DNA of 64,000 bases from Crocinitomicaceae bacterium (GTDB lineage Bacteria; Bacteroidota; Bacteroidia; Flavobacteriales_D; Crocinitomicaceae), in contig JAGOBK010000006.1 of the NCBI GenBank assembly GCA_017983465.1, positions 1 through 64,000 of the forward strand, in the 5' to 3' direction. The notes under the pieces are model-generated. The model was not told where the DNA came from. It saw only the letters and a list, made by a program, of their open reading frames with translations, and did no database searches. Positions 16,324 through 25,240 of the stretch are shown one piece after another (the stretch's first letter is position 1; each line of letters begins with the position of its first letter). The translations under genes and the position numbers were made by a program.

Positions 16324-18792
16324 ATGAAAACAAGAATTATTACCAGTGTCCTTTTTTTAGGTCTCTCTCACCTTGCGTTCTCTCAACAACGCATCCATGG
16401 TGTTGTTGAAGATCGAACAGGAGCAGTTATTCAAGCCGCCCAAGTTTCTGTATTGAATTCCAATGTTCAAGTAAATTCAGATGCGAAGGGGAAATTTGAA
16501 TTCGCACAAATCCCTGCTGCAGATTCAACCTACACAATTTTGGTTGAAAAACCGGGATTTTTACCGCAATCGATGACTATTTCTTCAAATTCTAATGAAG
16601 AAGTTAAAGTTCTGCTTTTCTCTAATATGAAAACCTTAGAAGACATACACGTGAACACCACACGCTTGTCGGATTTTAGTACCTCTCAAATTTTAATACG
16701 AAAAATCAATCCACTGGAACGGAAGAATTTCGGTCAAGATATTCCGGTTCTTCTGGAGGCAACGCCATCCTTGGTTACAACCTCAGATGCAGGAGCTGGA
16801 GTTGGCTACACTGGACTTCGTATTCGAGGTGTGGATGCAACACGCATCAATGTGACAATCAATGGAATTCCAGTGAATGATCCAGAATCACATGCGGTTT
16901 ATTGGGTCAACATGCCAGATTTAGCTTCGTCCATTGAAAACATACAAATTCAACGTGGCGTTGGATCATCCACTAATGGAGCAGCTTCATTTGGAGCGTC
17001 GTTAAACATTAAAACACAAGATATTTCTGAAAAACCATTCGGGTCAATTGACCAATCGATGGGTTCTTTTGGAACGTATAAAACCACGATCAAAGCGGGA
17101 ACAGGGATCATCAACAAACATTTTTCCCTAGAGACTAGAATGTCCAGTATTCAATCCAATGGATACCTAGATCGTGCAAGTTCGGACTTAAAATCTTACT
17201 TCATTTCTGGTGCGTACATTGGAAAAAAGTCTGTTCTAAAAGCCATCGTTTTTAGTGGCAAAGAAATCACTTACCAAGCTTGGTACGGAACGCCAGAAAG
17301 CAGGGTGAATGGCGATACAACTGCCATGAATGCCTACGCTGATCGAAATGGATTAAGTTCTGAAGACCGTCAAAATTTGCTGAATGCAGGAAGAACCTAT
17401 AATTTTTATACTTACAAAAATGAAGTGGATAATTATCAGCAGGATAATTATCAATTGCATTTTACACACACCTTCAACGATAAATTAATTTTAAATCTTG
17501 CCGGACACTACACTTACGGTCGTGGATACTATGAGCAATACCGCAAGGGAGAAAATTTAACGGATTATGGTTTAAATCCGGTGATTATCGGTTCGGATAC
17601 CGTTCAACAAACGGATTTGATTCGTCGCTTATGGTTGGATAATGATTTTGTTGGAGCAGTTTATGGACTTACCTATAAACCAACAGCTCATTTGGATTTT
17701 GTTTTGGGCGGATCCGCAAATACTTATTTTGGAAGACATTTTGGAGAGTTGGTTTGGGCACAGTATGCATCGAATAGTGAAATTTACCAACGCTACTACA
17801 GCAACGATTCCAGAAAATCAGAAGTCAGTTCCTATGTAAAAGCCGTGTATAAACGAGATCGTTTTGATGTGTATACGGATTTGCAATTTAGACACGTGGA
17901 TTACTCCTTTATTGGTAAAGAACTGGTGGACGGAATTCCTATCGATGTGAATCAAGCAGTTCAATTTAATTTCTTCAATCCGAAAGTTGGTGCAAGTTTT
18001 AAATTAAACACAAATCAAACCTTGTTCTTGAATGGCGGAATCAGTCATCGTGAACCCGTTCGTGCAGATTTCATTGCCAGCACAGCTGAAAACCGTCCAA
18101 CTTTTGAAACCTTGCAAGATGTGGAATTTGGACATCAAATAAATACAAGTAGATTGAGTTTAACGACGAATCTTTACTACATGAATTACCAAAATCAATT
18201 ATTATTAACTGGAGAGATCAATGATGTGGGTGCCTACATTCACACCAATGTGGCCAAAAGTTACCGAATGGGTGTGGAGCTGTATGGATCTTATCGTTTT
18301 GATAAAAAGCTAAAAATGACGGGAGGAATTACGCTAAGTCAAAACAAAATCCCTCAATTTAATGAATACGTAGATGTCTATTTGGATACCTTGCCCTATT
18401 ACACTCAGAAAGTGATTTCTCACCAAAACACGGATATGTCTTTTTCACCAAATGTTGTTGGTAATATTGGCTTGGAATGGATACCGTTAGACAATTTCAC
18501 CATCGCTTGGATGTCCAAACTTGTGGGTAGACAATTTTTGGATAATACCGGAGATGTCAATCGCAGTATAGACCCATATAATTTCTCGAATCTTCAAGTA
18601 AACTATTCAATTTTCGATAAGTTTTGCAAAGAAATTCAATTTGGTGTCATGGTAAATAATGTATTAAACCAATATTATTCGAATAACGGTTATACGTTTT
18701 CGTACGCATATGGTGAACAAACGACCACCGAGAATTTCTACTACCCTCAAGCTGGAAGAAATTTCATGGTACGTGTGCTCTTAAAGTTTTAA
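16324..18792 (+). CDS. TonB-dependent receptor, probable thiamine uptake
   Basis: This 822-residue outer-membrane receptor has a signal peptide (MKTRIITSVLFLGLSHLAFS), a carboxypeptidase-regulatory-like domain (about 22-100), a plug domain (about 120-235; GLRIRGVDATRINVTINGIP) and a 22-strand-type barrel ending in FMVRVLLKF. It takes up a ligand using TonB energy. The TPP riboswitch directly upstream points to thiamine or a precursor, as described for riboswitch-controlled receptors in Bacteroidota; specificity is inferred. ATG 16324 is chosen over an upstream frame extension because the signal peptide begins there. No inner-membrane thiamine transporter is adjacent. Confidence 0.9.
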   Translation: MKTRIITSVLFLGLSHLAFSQQRIHGVVEDRTGAVIQAAQVSVLNSNVQVNSDAKGKFEFAQIPAADSTYTILVEKPGFLPQSMTISSNSNEEVKVLLFSNMKTLEDIHVNTTRLSDFSTSQILIRKINPLERKNFGQDIPVLLEATPSLVTTSDAGAGVGYTGLRIRGVDATRINVTINGIPVNDPESHAVYWVNMPDLASSIENIQIQRGVGSSTNGAASFGASLNIKTQDISEKPFGSIDQSMGSFGTYKTTIKAGTGIINKHFSLETRMSSIQSNGYLDRASSDLKSYFISGAYIGKKSVLKAIVFSGKEITYQAWYGTPESRVNGDTTAMNAYADRNGLSSEDRQNLLNAGRTYNFYTYKNEVDNYQQDNYQLHFTHTFNDKLILNLAGHYTYGRGYYEQYRKGENLTDYGLNPVIIGSDTVQQTDLIRRLWLDNDFVGAVYGLTYKPTAHLDFVLGGSANTYFGRHFGELVWAQYASNSEIYQRYYSNDSRKSEVSSYVKAVYKRDRFDVYTDLQFRHVDYSFIGKELVDGIPIDVNQAVQFNFFNPKVGASFKLNTNQTLFLNGGISHREPVRADFIASTAENRPTFETLQDVEFGHQINTSRLSLTTNLYYMNYQNQLLLTGEINDVGAYIHTNVAKSYRMGVELYGSYRFDKKLKMTGGITLSQNKIPQFNEYVDVYLDTLPYYTQKVISHQNTDMSFSPNVVGNIGLEWIPLDNFTIAWMSKLVGRQFLDNTGDVNRSIDPYNFSNLQVNYSIFDKFCKEIQFGVMVNNVLNQYYSNNGYTFSYAYGEQTTTENFYYPQAGRNFMVRVLLKF

Positions 18793-18817
18793 TTGTACTT
18801 TTGAGAAAATATTGATC

Positions 18818-19966
18818 ATGAAAATCTTACTTTCCTTCATCATTTTATTAAGTGTGCCTACCTTCTTTGCGCAGCAAGTAGAGGTTGTTACGGGCGGAGT
18901 ACCTGAGCCAATACTTGTCAGTATCGCTCCACCGGATTCGTTAGTGAATTTTCCTGATACAGAGGCTGAATATCCTGGTGGACCAGATTCGTTGGCTGAA
19001 TTTATTTTCGTGAATTTTATTTTACCAGATGATACTGCTGAAGTATTATGGGACCAACGTGTTTACCTCTCTTTCATAGTTGAAAAAGATGGAACCATTA
19101 ATAATATTGTTGTCGAAAAAGGGGCAAATGAATTGTATGATTCGATTTGTGTGGCTGTTGTGAAACAAATGCCAAAATGGATTCCTGCTCAAAAGGACGG
19201 ACTTCCAGTTCGCTCATTGATGCGCTTACCGATTAACATTGATGATGCCATTATTGGTACAGATGATGATTTCGAACTTTCAGACGAAGAATGGTCCGAA
19301 GAAGATTCCGAAGACGAAGGTTCAAAACGCAAATTCGGAAACGGACACTATGCTGGATTTGATGTCTATTTTTCTCAATTTGCCAACGAAAATGGAGATG
19401 TTACGTTTGACCAAAATCCATATTGGGAAATCAATCAAATGAAATCGTTTGGATTTAATTACAACATGTTTGATTTAAAGTTTCCAATCGCTGGAAAGCA
19501 ATTAGGAATAACTACTGGATTAGGTTTTGGATACCACAATTATAGTTTCAGAAACAACTATGTTTTAGCGCATACAGCGGATACGATTTTTGCTATTCAA
19601 GATACAGTTTTCGATTTTAGAACCAATAAATTGCAAGTCGCATCGGTTTCAATTCCCCTTTTATTGGATTATTCTTTCGGTAAAAATTTTGAAAAAAGTT
19701 ACTACATGGCAGTTGGGGTAATCGGTACATATAATTACGGAACCAAACAAACCTTGACAGGTACCTATGCAAATGGAGATCAATTTGTGAATTCCACTAT
19801 TTCAGCATTTAATATGAATAGATGGACCTTAGATGCTACAACTCGTATCGGTTACGGTCACTTTGGGATGTTTATAAGCTATCAGTTGAATTCCATGTTC
19901 AAAACTGGACATACAGTTGCTGTTTATCCATTCCGTATCGGATTCAATGTTCTTTTTGGAATTTAA
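18818..19966 (+). CDS. TonB C-terminal-domain / outer-membrane beta-barrel fusion
   Basis: This 382-residue protein has a signal peptide (MKILLSFIILLSVPTFFAQQ) and a TonB_C-like domain (about 45-145), recognisable by YPGGPDSLAEFI, VYLSFIVEKDGTINNIVV and MPKWIPAQKDGLPVRSLM. A strongly acidic linker (about 150-172) follows, then a PorT-like barrel of about 200 residues ending in IGFNVLFGI. TonB_C normally sits at the end of an inner-membrane-anchored TonB; here the only N-terminal hydrophobic stretch looks cleavable. It starts 25 bases after the thiamine receptor and may share its riboswitch control. The upstream TTG 18812 is an alternative start adding two residues. Confidence 0.75.
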   Translation: MKILLSFIILLSVPTFFAQQVEVVTGGVPEPILVSIAPPDSLVNFPDTEAEYPGGPDSLAEFIFVNFILPDDTAEVLWDQRVYLSFIVEKDGTINNIVVEKGANELYDSICVAVVKQMPKWIPAQKDGLPVRSLMRLPINIDDAIIGTDDDFELSDEEWSEEDSEDEGSKRKFGNGHYAGFDVYFSQFANENGDVTFDQNPYWEINQMKSFGFNYNMFDLKFPIAGKQLGITTGLGFGYHNYSFRNNYVLAHTADTIFAIQDTVFDFRTNKLQVASVSIPLLLDYSFGKNFEKSYYMAVGVIGTYNYGTKQTLTGTYANGDQFVNSTISAFNMNRWTLDATTRIGYGHFGMFISYQLNSMFKTGHTVAVYPFRIGFNVLFGI

Positions 19967-20925
19967 GAGGCAGTAAAAAACAGTTCATTCAAATCATTGC
20001 CCGCTAAAAAGGACTTGTAATCCATGCGTTTTTTTCCTTCGGCTTGGATTTCCTTCAGCAACACAAATCCACTTCCGCTTGGAAAGACAATTCCTTCTGG
20101 TATTGAGAACGGACCATCGTTTCGAGAGGCTTCATTCAAGTTTACCAAGGTTGAATCAAAAAGTTTAAATGTAATCCAATTGGATTTTTTTGTTGACCAA
20201 AGTTTACACCATGCGGCAGGATAGGGGGACAATCCTCTAATTCTATTGTGATTCAATTCCGCGGATTGACTCCAGTCAATTTCACAATCTGCTTTGAATA
20301 TTTTTGGCGCGAAGGGAACATTCATGTCGGATGGATCTTGTTCAATTGTTGAAACAGCACCTGAACAAATTTGATCTGCGGTTTCTACCGTTAATTCTGC
20401 CCCAATCGCTTTTAGTTGATCATGTAACTCTCCAGCGTTCATGTCTTTAGATAGTGAAATGGATTTCTGTGCTATGATGGCACCGGTATCAATGTTTTCG
20501 TTAATGAAAAATGTACTTACTCCAGTTTCTGCCTCACCATTCATAATCGCCCAATTGATCGGCGCCGCTCCACGGTATTTTGGTAGAAGACTTGCATGCA
20601 GGTTAATTGTTCCAAAAGCGGGCATTTTCCATACAACATCTGGCAACATGCGAAATGCTACTACAATAAACAAGTCTGCATTTAAGGACGCTAATTCCGT
20701 TATAAACGATTCCTCCCGCAATTTGTCAGGCTGCAGAATAGGAAGTTCATTAGAAAGGGCATATTGTTTGACAGCACTTTGCTGTATCTGTTGCCCACGT
20801 CCAGCCGGTTTGTCTGCAACTGTTACAACACCAACAACTTCATGTTTGGATTGCACCAAAGCATCTAGAATTCCCACAGCAAACTCTGGGGTACCCATAA
20901 AAACAATGCGTAATTTATCTTTCAT
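19963..20925 (-). CDS. fmt: Methionyl-tRNA formyltransferase
   Basis: This 320-residue enzyme formylates initiator Met-tRNA using 10-formyl-tetrahydrofolate. It shows IVFMGTPEFAV at the N-terminus, the catalytic INLHASLLPKYRGAAPINWA region (Asn, His) and the DTGAII loop with the catalytic Asp. A C-terminal OB-like domain follows (about 200-320). ATG 20925 is preferred over the upstream TTG 20946 because it forms a TAATG junction with the MATE gene's stop, implying coupling. Its stop overlaps the convergent TonB_C-barrel gene by four bases. Confidence 0.95.
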   Translation of the reverse strand: MKDKLRIVFMGTPEFAVGILDALVQSKHEVVGVVTVADKPAGRGQQIQQSAVKQYALSNELPILQPDKLREESFITELASLNADLFIVVAFRMLPDVVWKMPAFGTINLHASLLPKYRGAAPINWAIMNGEAETGVSTFFINENIDTGAIIAQKSISLSKDMNAGELHDQLKAIGAELTVETADQICSGAVSTIEQDPSDMNVPFAPKIFKADCEIDWSQSAELNHNRIRGLSPYPAAWCKLWSTKKSNWITFKLFDSTLVNLNEASRNDGPFSIPEGIVFPSGSGFVLLKEIQAEGKKRMDYKSFLAGNDLNELFFTAS

Positions 20926-22253
20926 TATACAATTTTCTTTTTCCAATCATACAAACGGAGGTAGCTGATAGAAGCTAATCCCATTAAAATAAAATAAATG
21001 TATTCTACCGTCCAAATCCAATATACATCTAAATTCCACTCTTTGATAAAAAGGTAGCAAAAGACGACATAAACACTCACGGTTCCAAATTCAATAAACA
21101 TGGAATGAAGGGTATTTCCTGAACCATGAATCGTTTGGAAATAAACAGAAGCAAATCCATAAAGCATGATGGATACAGAGATTAAACGAAGGATTTGAGC
21201 GCTCTTTTCAACATATAATTCAGCCGGATTAATCAGTCGTATTAATGCTTCTGGATAGAAAATGGCTCCGTGGAATGTAACGCACAAGAACATAAGTGTC
21301 ATGAGCTGTATCCGTTTTTGGATGGTTGGAATCTCATCAAATTTCTTAGCGCCAATGTATTGCGAAATGTAGGTTTTTGTGGTTCCAGCGAAGCCCCAAA
21401 TTGGGACAAAGGCAAGGAAATAAATGGCTCGAATATTCTGTGATACGGTTAAATCAAATTGTCCTTTTTGTTCCAACCAAGTAAAAAAAAGTGTCCAGGT
21501 TGCCAATGCAAAGAATCCCTGTAACATAAGCGGACTCCCAACTTTTAACAATTCTTTCATCGATGCAAGTTCAAACTTGAAATGTGCGAATAGTTGATAT
21601 TCCCTTCTTTCGGATGAAAAAATCAAATAAATCACGAGAAATATCATACCCAACGCATCAGCAATGGTATTGGCTAACGCGGCTCCTTCAATACCCATTT
21701 CAGGAAAACCAAATTTCCCAAATATCAGTGAGTTAGCCAGGAAAATGTTACTAATTGCCGTAATCAATGCAGCATATAAAACAATCATTGTCTTACCTTT
21801 TGCCAATAAAAAAGCCTGAATGGTAATGGTAATCATTGCGAAAAACAAAGCGAAACTTCTAACCCGAATAAAATCGCCTTGTAAAATGGCTATTTCATTA
21901 TTCTTTGAATAGCCAACAATCGCTGAGGGAAGAAACCAATGCAATAGGATAAAGAAACCAATCGCTAATAGAAAATTGGTTAAAAAGGAAGTTCCGAAAA
22001 CTCGTCCAATCGCTGATATACGTTCTTCACCAATTCTTCTAGCAATAATGATCTGTGCGCCATCCCCCATGCCGAGCAAACACATGTAAACGGTGACGTA
22101 TAAAAGTCCACCGTTGCCCACTGCGTCGAAGGCCTCTGTAGAATATCGACTGATCAAGGATGCGTCCGTAATCAAGACAATCGACTGAATAAATCCAGAA
22201 ACCATCATCGGAAGTGCCATCCCTAAAATCGCCTTATAATTGAGTGCAAGCAT
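20925..22253 (-). CDS. MATE-family efflux transporter
   Basis: This 442-residue inner-membrane protein has about 12 hydrophobic segments and the MATE fold's internal two-fold repeat; ALPMMVSGFIQSIVLITDASLI-like first helix and GIEGAALANTIADALGMIF are recognisable. MATE proteins export cationic drugs or metabolites against Na+ or H+; the substrate cannot be read from sequence. It starts at ATG 22253, one base after the methyltransferase stop, and is coupled to fmt through a TAATG junction, so the three genes form one minus-strand operon. Confidence 0.88.
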   Translation of the reverse strand: MLALNYKAILGMALPMMVSGFIQSIVLITDASLISRYSTEAFDAVGNGGLLYVTVYMCLLGMGDGAQIIIARRIGEERISAIGRVFGTSFLTNFLLAIGFFILLHWFLPSAIVGYSKNNEIAILQGDFIRVRSFALFFAMITITIQAFLLAKGKTMIVLYAALITAISNIFLANSLIFGKFGFPEMGIEGAALANTIADALGMIFLVIYLIFSSERREYQLFAHFKFELASMKELLKVGSPLMLQGFFALATWTLFFTWLEQKGQFDLTVSQNIRAIYFLAFVPIWGFAGTTKTYISQYIGAKKFDEIPTIQKRIQLMTLMFLCVTFHGAIFYPEALIRLINPAELYVEKSAQILRLISVSIMLYGFASVYFQTIHGSGNTLHSMFIEFGTVSVYVVFCYLFIKEWNLDVYWIWTVEYIYFILMGLASISYLRLYDWKKKIV

Positions 22254-22254
22254 C

Positions 22255-23430
22255 TTAATCGACTTGAATAATCAATCCTTTTAAGTATTCTCCCTCTGGA
22301 TGAAACGCATGAATGGGGTGATCGGCTGGTTGATGAATTTGCTCTAAGATGCGTACATTTCTTCCAGATTCAATCGCCGCTGCAATAATGGTATTGGTAA
22401 ACAAGGCTTTATCGATGACCTGTGAACAAGAGAAAGTAAAAATGATTCCTCCGGGTTTGATCTGACGAATCGCATGCGCATTCAAACGTTTGTATCCTTG
22501 AATGGCTTGATGACGTTTTTCGCGGTGTTTCGCAAATGCAGGTGGATCCAACACAATGATGTCGTAATCTTCTTGCAAATCTTTCATGTAATCCATCGCA
22601 TCTGCGCAAATGGACAAATGTTTATCCGTATAATTATTTAAGGTGATGTTATCATCGGTTAAGGCAATCGCCTTTTTTGAACTGTCCAATGAATGCACCA
22701 AAGATGCTCCATGATTCAGTGCTTGAAGGGAGAATCCTCCGGAATAACAAAAGGTATTCAATACCTTTTTGCCTTTCGAATATTCGCCAAGAATGCGACG
22801 GTTAACACGTTGATCGATAAAGAATCCAGTTTTTTGTCCAGTAATCCAATCGATATTATATTTCACACCATTTTCTAGTGCAACATGAGGTGTTTCGCAG
22901 CTTCCGAAAAGATAAGCGTCCGTCACATCTGTTCTTTTTGGTAAAGTGTCGGTTGATTTTGAATAAACGGCAGTTAATTTTTTCCCAAAGGCGTTTTTCA
23001 ATGCAGTAGCGATCATCTCAACAGAAAAGTACATGCCAATGGAATGACATTGAATCACAGCGACACCATTATAAAAATCGATAACAAGTCCGGGAAGTTC
23101 ATCTCCTTCGCCATGACAAACACGAAAAATGTTGTTCTGCTTGGATAAAAGTCCAATGTTAATTCTGGAATCGACAGCCTGTTTAATTTTTCGATCGAAA
23201 AATGCTTGGTCTATTTCTTCGTAATCAAAACTCAAGATTCGAACGGAAATCGTTGCATGTTGAAAATGCCCAATTCCTAAAAACTGGTCTTTTCGTGTCA
23301 TCAGACAAACTAGGTCACCATCCTTTAAGGATTCAGTGGAAGATTCAATGGCTCCTGAAAAAACCCAAGGATGTCTTCGCATCAATGATTGTTCTTTGCC
23401 TTTGCGGATGTGTAGTATAGGATATGTCAT
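22255..23430 (-). CDS. Class I SAM-dependent rRNA methyltransferase, RlmI-like
   Basis: This 391-residue protein has an N-terminal PUA-like domain (about 1-70; HPWVFSGAIES) and a SAM-dependent Rossmann domain with VLNTFCYSGGFS as the SAM loop, the IIVLDPPAFAKHR catalytic segment and TFSCSQVI. This is the layout of RlmI, which methylates C5 of a cytosine in 23S rRNA; the exact target is inferred. ATG 23430 is chosen over TTG 23448 because a perfect -7 box (TAACTTTG) ends five bases before this ATG. It heads the fmt operon. Confidence 0.88.
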   Translation of the reverse strand: MTYPILHIRKGKEQSLMRRHPWVFSGAIESSTESLKDGDLVCLMTRKDQFLGIGHFQHATISVRILSFDYEEIDQAFFDRKIKQAVDSRINIGLLSKQNNIFRVCHGEGDELPGLVIDFYNGVAVIQCHSIGMYFSVEMIATALKNAFGKKLTAVYSKSTDTLPKRTDVTDAYLFGSCETPHVALENGVKYNIDWITGQKTGFFIDQRVNRRILGEYSKGKKVLNTFCYSGGFSLQALNHGASLVHSLDSSKKAIALTDDNITLNNYTDKHLSICADAMDYMKDLQEDYDIIVLDPPAFAKHREKRHQAIQGYKRLNAHAIRQIKPGGIIFTFSCSQVIDKALFTNTIIAAAIESGRNVRILEQIHQPADHPIHAFHPEGEYLKGLIIQVD

Positions 23431-23435
23431 GGACG

Positions 23436-23443
23436 CAAAGTTA
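23436..23443 (-). promoter_or_regulatory. -7 box for the RlmI-like gene
   Basis: The minus strand reads TAACTTTG, then CGTCC, then ATG 23430. This is a perfect TAnnTTTG five bases from the start codon, suggesting a leaderless or nearly leaderless mRNA. A TTTG lies upstream at a non-standard 13-base spacing. Confidence 0.45.
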
Positions 23444-23529
23444 CACAATCCGTTGTCAAACTTGCGGAAGTATCACATGCATCTGCACAGAAAATAGGGA
23501 GTTTTGTAGGGTAAGTCCTATTTTCGACT

Positions 23530-23537
23530 TACTTTTG
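23530..23537 (+). promoter_or_regulatory. -7 box for the 86-aa gene
   Basis: TACTTTTG matches TAnnTTTG, 19 bases before ATG 23557. A TTTG at 23503-23506 is 23 bases upstream, slightly long for a -33 element. Confidence 0.45.
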
Positions 23538-23556
23538 ACCTAAATAAAGTAGAAAT

Positions 23557-23817
23557 ATGTCAAATAAAAGAATTCTTAAGAGAAACATCAACGAGATGGT
23601 TTTTGATGTGGTAGAAGAGTGTTTTCACCACCAAATGTTGGATGAGTCTAAAGCTCCAGCAACAGAAAAATTAATTACAGAGGCAGCGAGTTTCCAAGAT
23701 GTTATCCTTGGACGTATGCACAAAGCAAAAGGTAAAGCTGAATTTCGCGCAATCGTTGCTGAAGTTGAAGCTAAAGCGTTAACTTTTGTTGATGCGTTAA
23801 ATGCATTGAATAAATAA
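23557..23817 (+). CDS. Conserved small helical protein, 86 aa
   Basis: This small protein is almost entirely helical and charged, with no signal peptide or membrane segment. It resembles short Bacteroidota proteins beginning MSNKR and containing a V-x-ECF-like motif (here VVEECFHHQML), whose function is unknown. It has its own -7 box and a start codon in good context, and is followed four bases later by the DASS transporter, so the two are probably co-transcribed. No function can be given. Confidence 0.7.
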   Translation: MSNKRILKRNINEMVFDVVEECFHHQMLDESKAPATEKLITEAASFQDVILGRMHKAKGKAEFRAIVAEVEAKALTFVDALNALNK

Positions 23818-23821
23818 TTAG

Positions 23822-25198
23822 ATGCTTCAGTTAGATTGGAAGCGCATGCTCGCAGCATTTGGCGCATTTTCTTTTCTAATGGTTCTTATTACTACCCGCG
23901 CAACTGATTCCTATTGGAACGCAGTTGCGCTTGGTGGACTCATGATTTTCTTTTGGATATTTGAGGTGATATCCATTTACATTACAGCCTTATTCCCTTT
24001 TATTTTTGCGATTCCACTCGGACTCCTAAACACAGCTGATCTTGCTGCTAGTTATGGAAATAATAATGTCTATCTGTTTTTTGGTGGATTTGTCCTAGCC
24101 TTAGGATTGGAAAAATGGAAAGTTCATGAGCAAATCGCTCGAAGAATCATCAATGTTGTAGGTGATTCAAAACCTCGTATCCTTTTAGGATTTATATTAA
24201 GTACAGGATTCCTCAGTATGTGGATTTCAAATACAGCCACCGCATTAATGATGTTACCAATGGCAATTGCCATTATACATGCAATGCCGGTTGCACATCA
24301 AAAATCAAAATTTTCTTTATTGCTGATGCTCAGTATTGCATACGCATCGAGTATTGGTGGGGTAGGGACCCTCGTTGGCTCGCCTCCTAACACGCAAATG
24401 GCAGCCATTCTTCAAAAGAATTTTCACATTACGGTTAGCTTTTTCGATTGGATGAAAATAGGAATGCCCCTAGCCATAACCATGCTTTTAGTGATGTATG
24501 GTATTTTTTATTTCGCACTTGGAAAGGAACGAAAGGAACTGCATGATGTGAATTTACCAAATGTCCCATGGACAAACGAACAACTCAGAGCCTTAGCAAT
24601 ATTCGGATTGGTGGTCATTTTATGGTCCTTCCGAGAATTAATTACCTCCATAACAGGACTCAACTATGGAGATGAAAGCGCTGCGATTTTTGGTGCAATC
24701 CTCTTGTTTATTATTCCAGGTAAAAGCGAGAAAAAACCACTTTTAGATTGGAAAGACACGGAAAAATTGCCCTGGGGAATTTTATTGTTATTTGGTGGTG
24801 GACTTGCCCTAGCACAAATTTTTGAAAAAAATGGAGTCGTTGAATCACTGACAAAGGTATTTCAGTCCTATGAAAACATGTCCGTACCGGCAATCGTTTT
24901 GTTGGTCGTTGTTATTTCGGTGTTTGCATCTGAAGTCATGTCAAATTTAGCCCTAGTAACTATATTTGTTCCGGTTATTGCAAGTTTTGCAAAGGAATCT
25001 GGCTACGATATTTTTCAGTTGTGTATTTCTTTGACACTTGGAGCTAGTTTGGCCTTTATGATGCCAGTTGGAACACCGCCCAACGCCATTGTTTTTTCAT
25101 CTGGACATGTGAAAATCCATCAAATGGTGAAAATGGGCTTTATTTTCAATGTGATTGGCATCGGTTTAATTTCCTTGTTCGCTATCCTTTTTTTGTAA
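23822..25198 (+). CDS. DASS (SLC13) family anion:Na+ symporter
   Basis: This 458-residue membrane protein has about 11-12 transmembrane segments and both diagnostic Ser-Asn-Thr-type repeats. The first is ISNTATALMMLP with GTLVGSPPNTQMA (about 130-190); the second is SNLALVTIFVPV with MPVGTPPNAIVFSSGHV (about 375-425). The family imports dicarboxylates such as succinate or fumarate, or sulfate, with sodium. The two SPPNT/TPPNA loops fit dicarboxylate transport, but sulfate or phosphate cannot be excluded. It follows the 86-aa gene by four bases and precedes an acyl-CoA ligase by 42. Confidence 0.9.
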   Translation: MLQLDWKRMLAAFGAFSFLMVLITTRATDSYWNAVALGGLMIFFWIFEVISIYITALFPFIFAIPLGLLNTADLAASYGNNNVYLFFGGFVLALGLEKWKVHEQIARRIINVVGDSKPRILLGFILSTGFLSMWISNTATALMMLPMAIAIIHAMPVAHQKSKFSLLLMLSIAYASSIGGVGTLVGSPPNTQMAAILQKNFHITVSFFDWMKIGMPLAITMLLVMYGIFYFALGKERKELHDVNLPNVPWTNEQLRALAIFGLVVILWSFRELITSITGLNYGDESAAIFGAILLFIIPGKSEKKPLLDWKDTEKLPWGILLLFGGGLALAQIFEKNGVVESLTKVFQSYENMSVPAIVLLVVVISVFASEVMSNLALVTIFVPVIASFAKESGYDIFQLCISLTLGASLAFMMPVGTPPNAIVFSSGHVKIHQMVKMGFIFNVIGIGLISLFAILFL

Positions 25199-25240
25199 TT
25201 CGAGAATATTTATTATTTTCGATAACCTTAAAACTAAACT

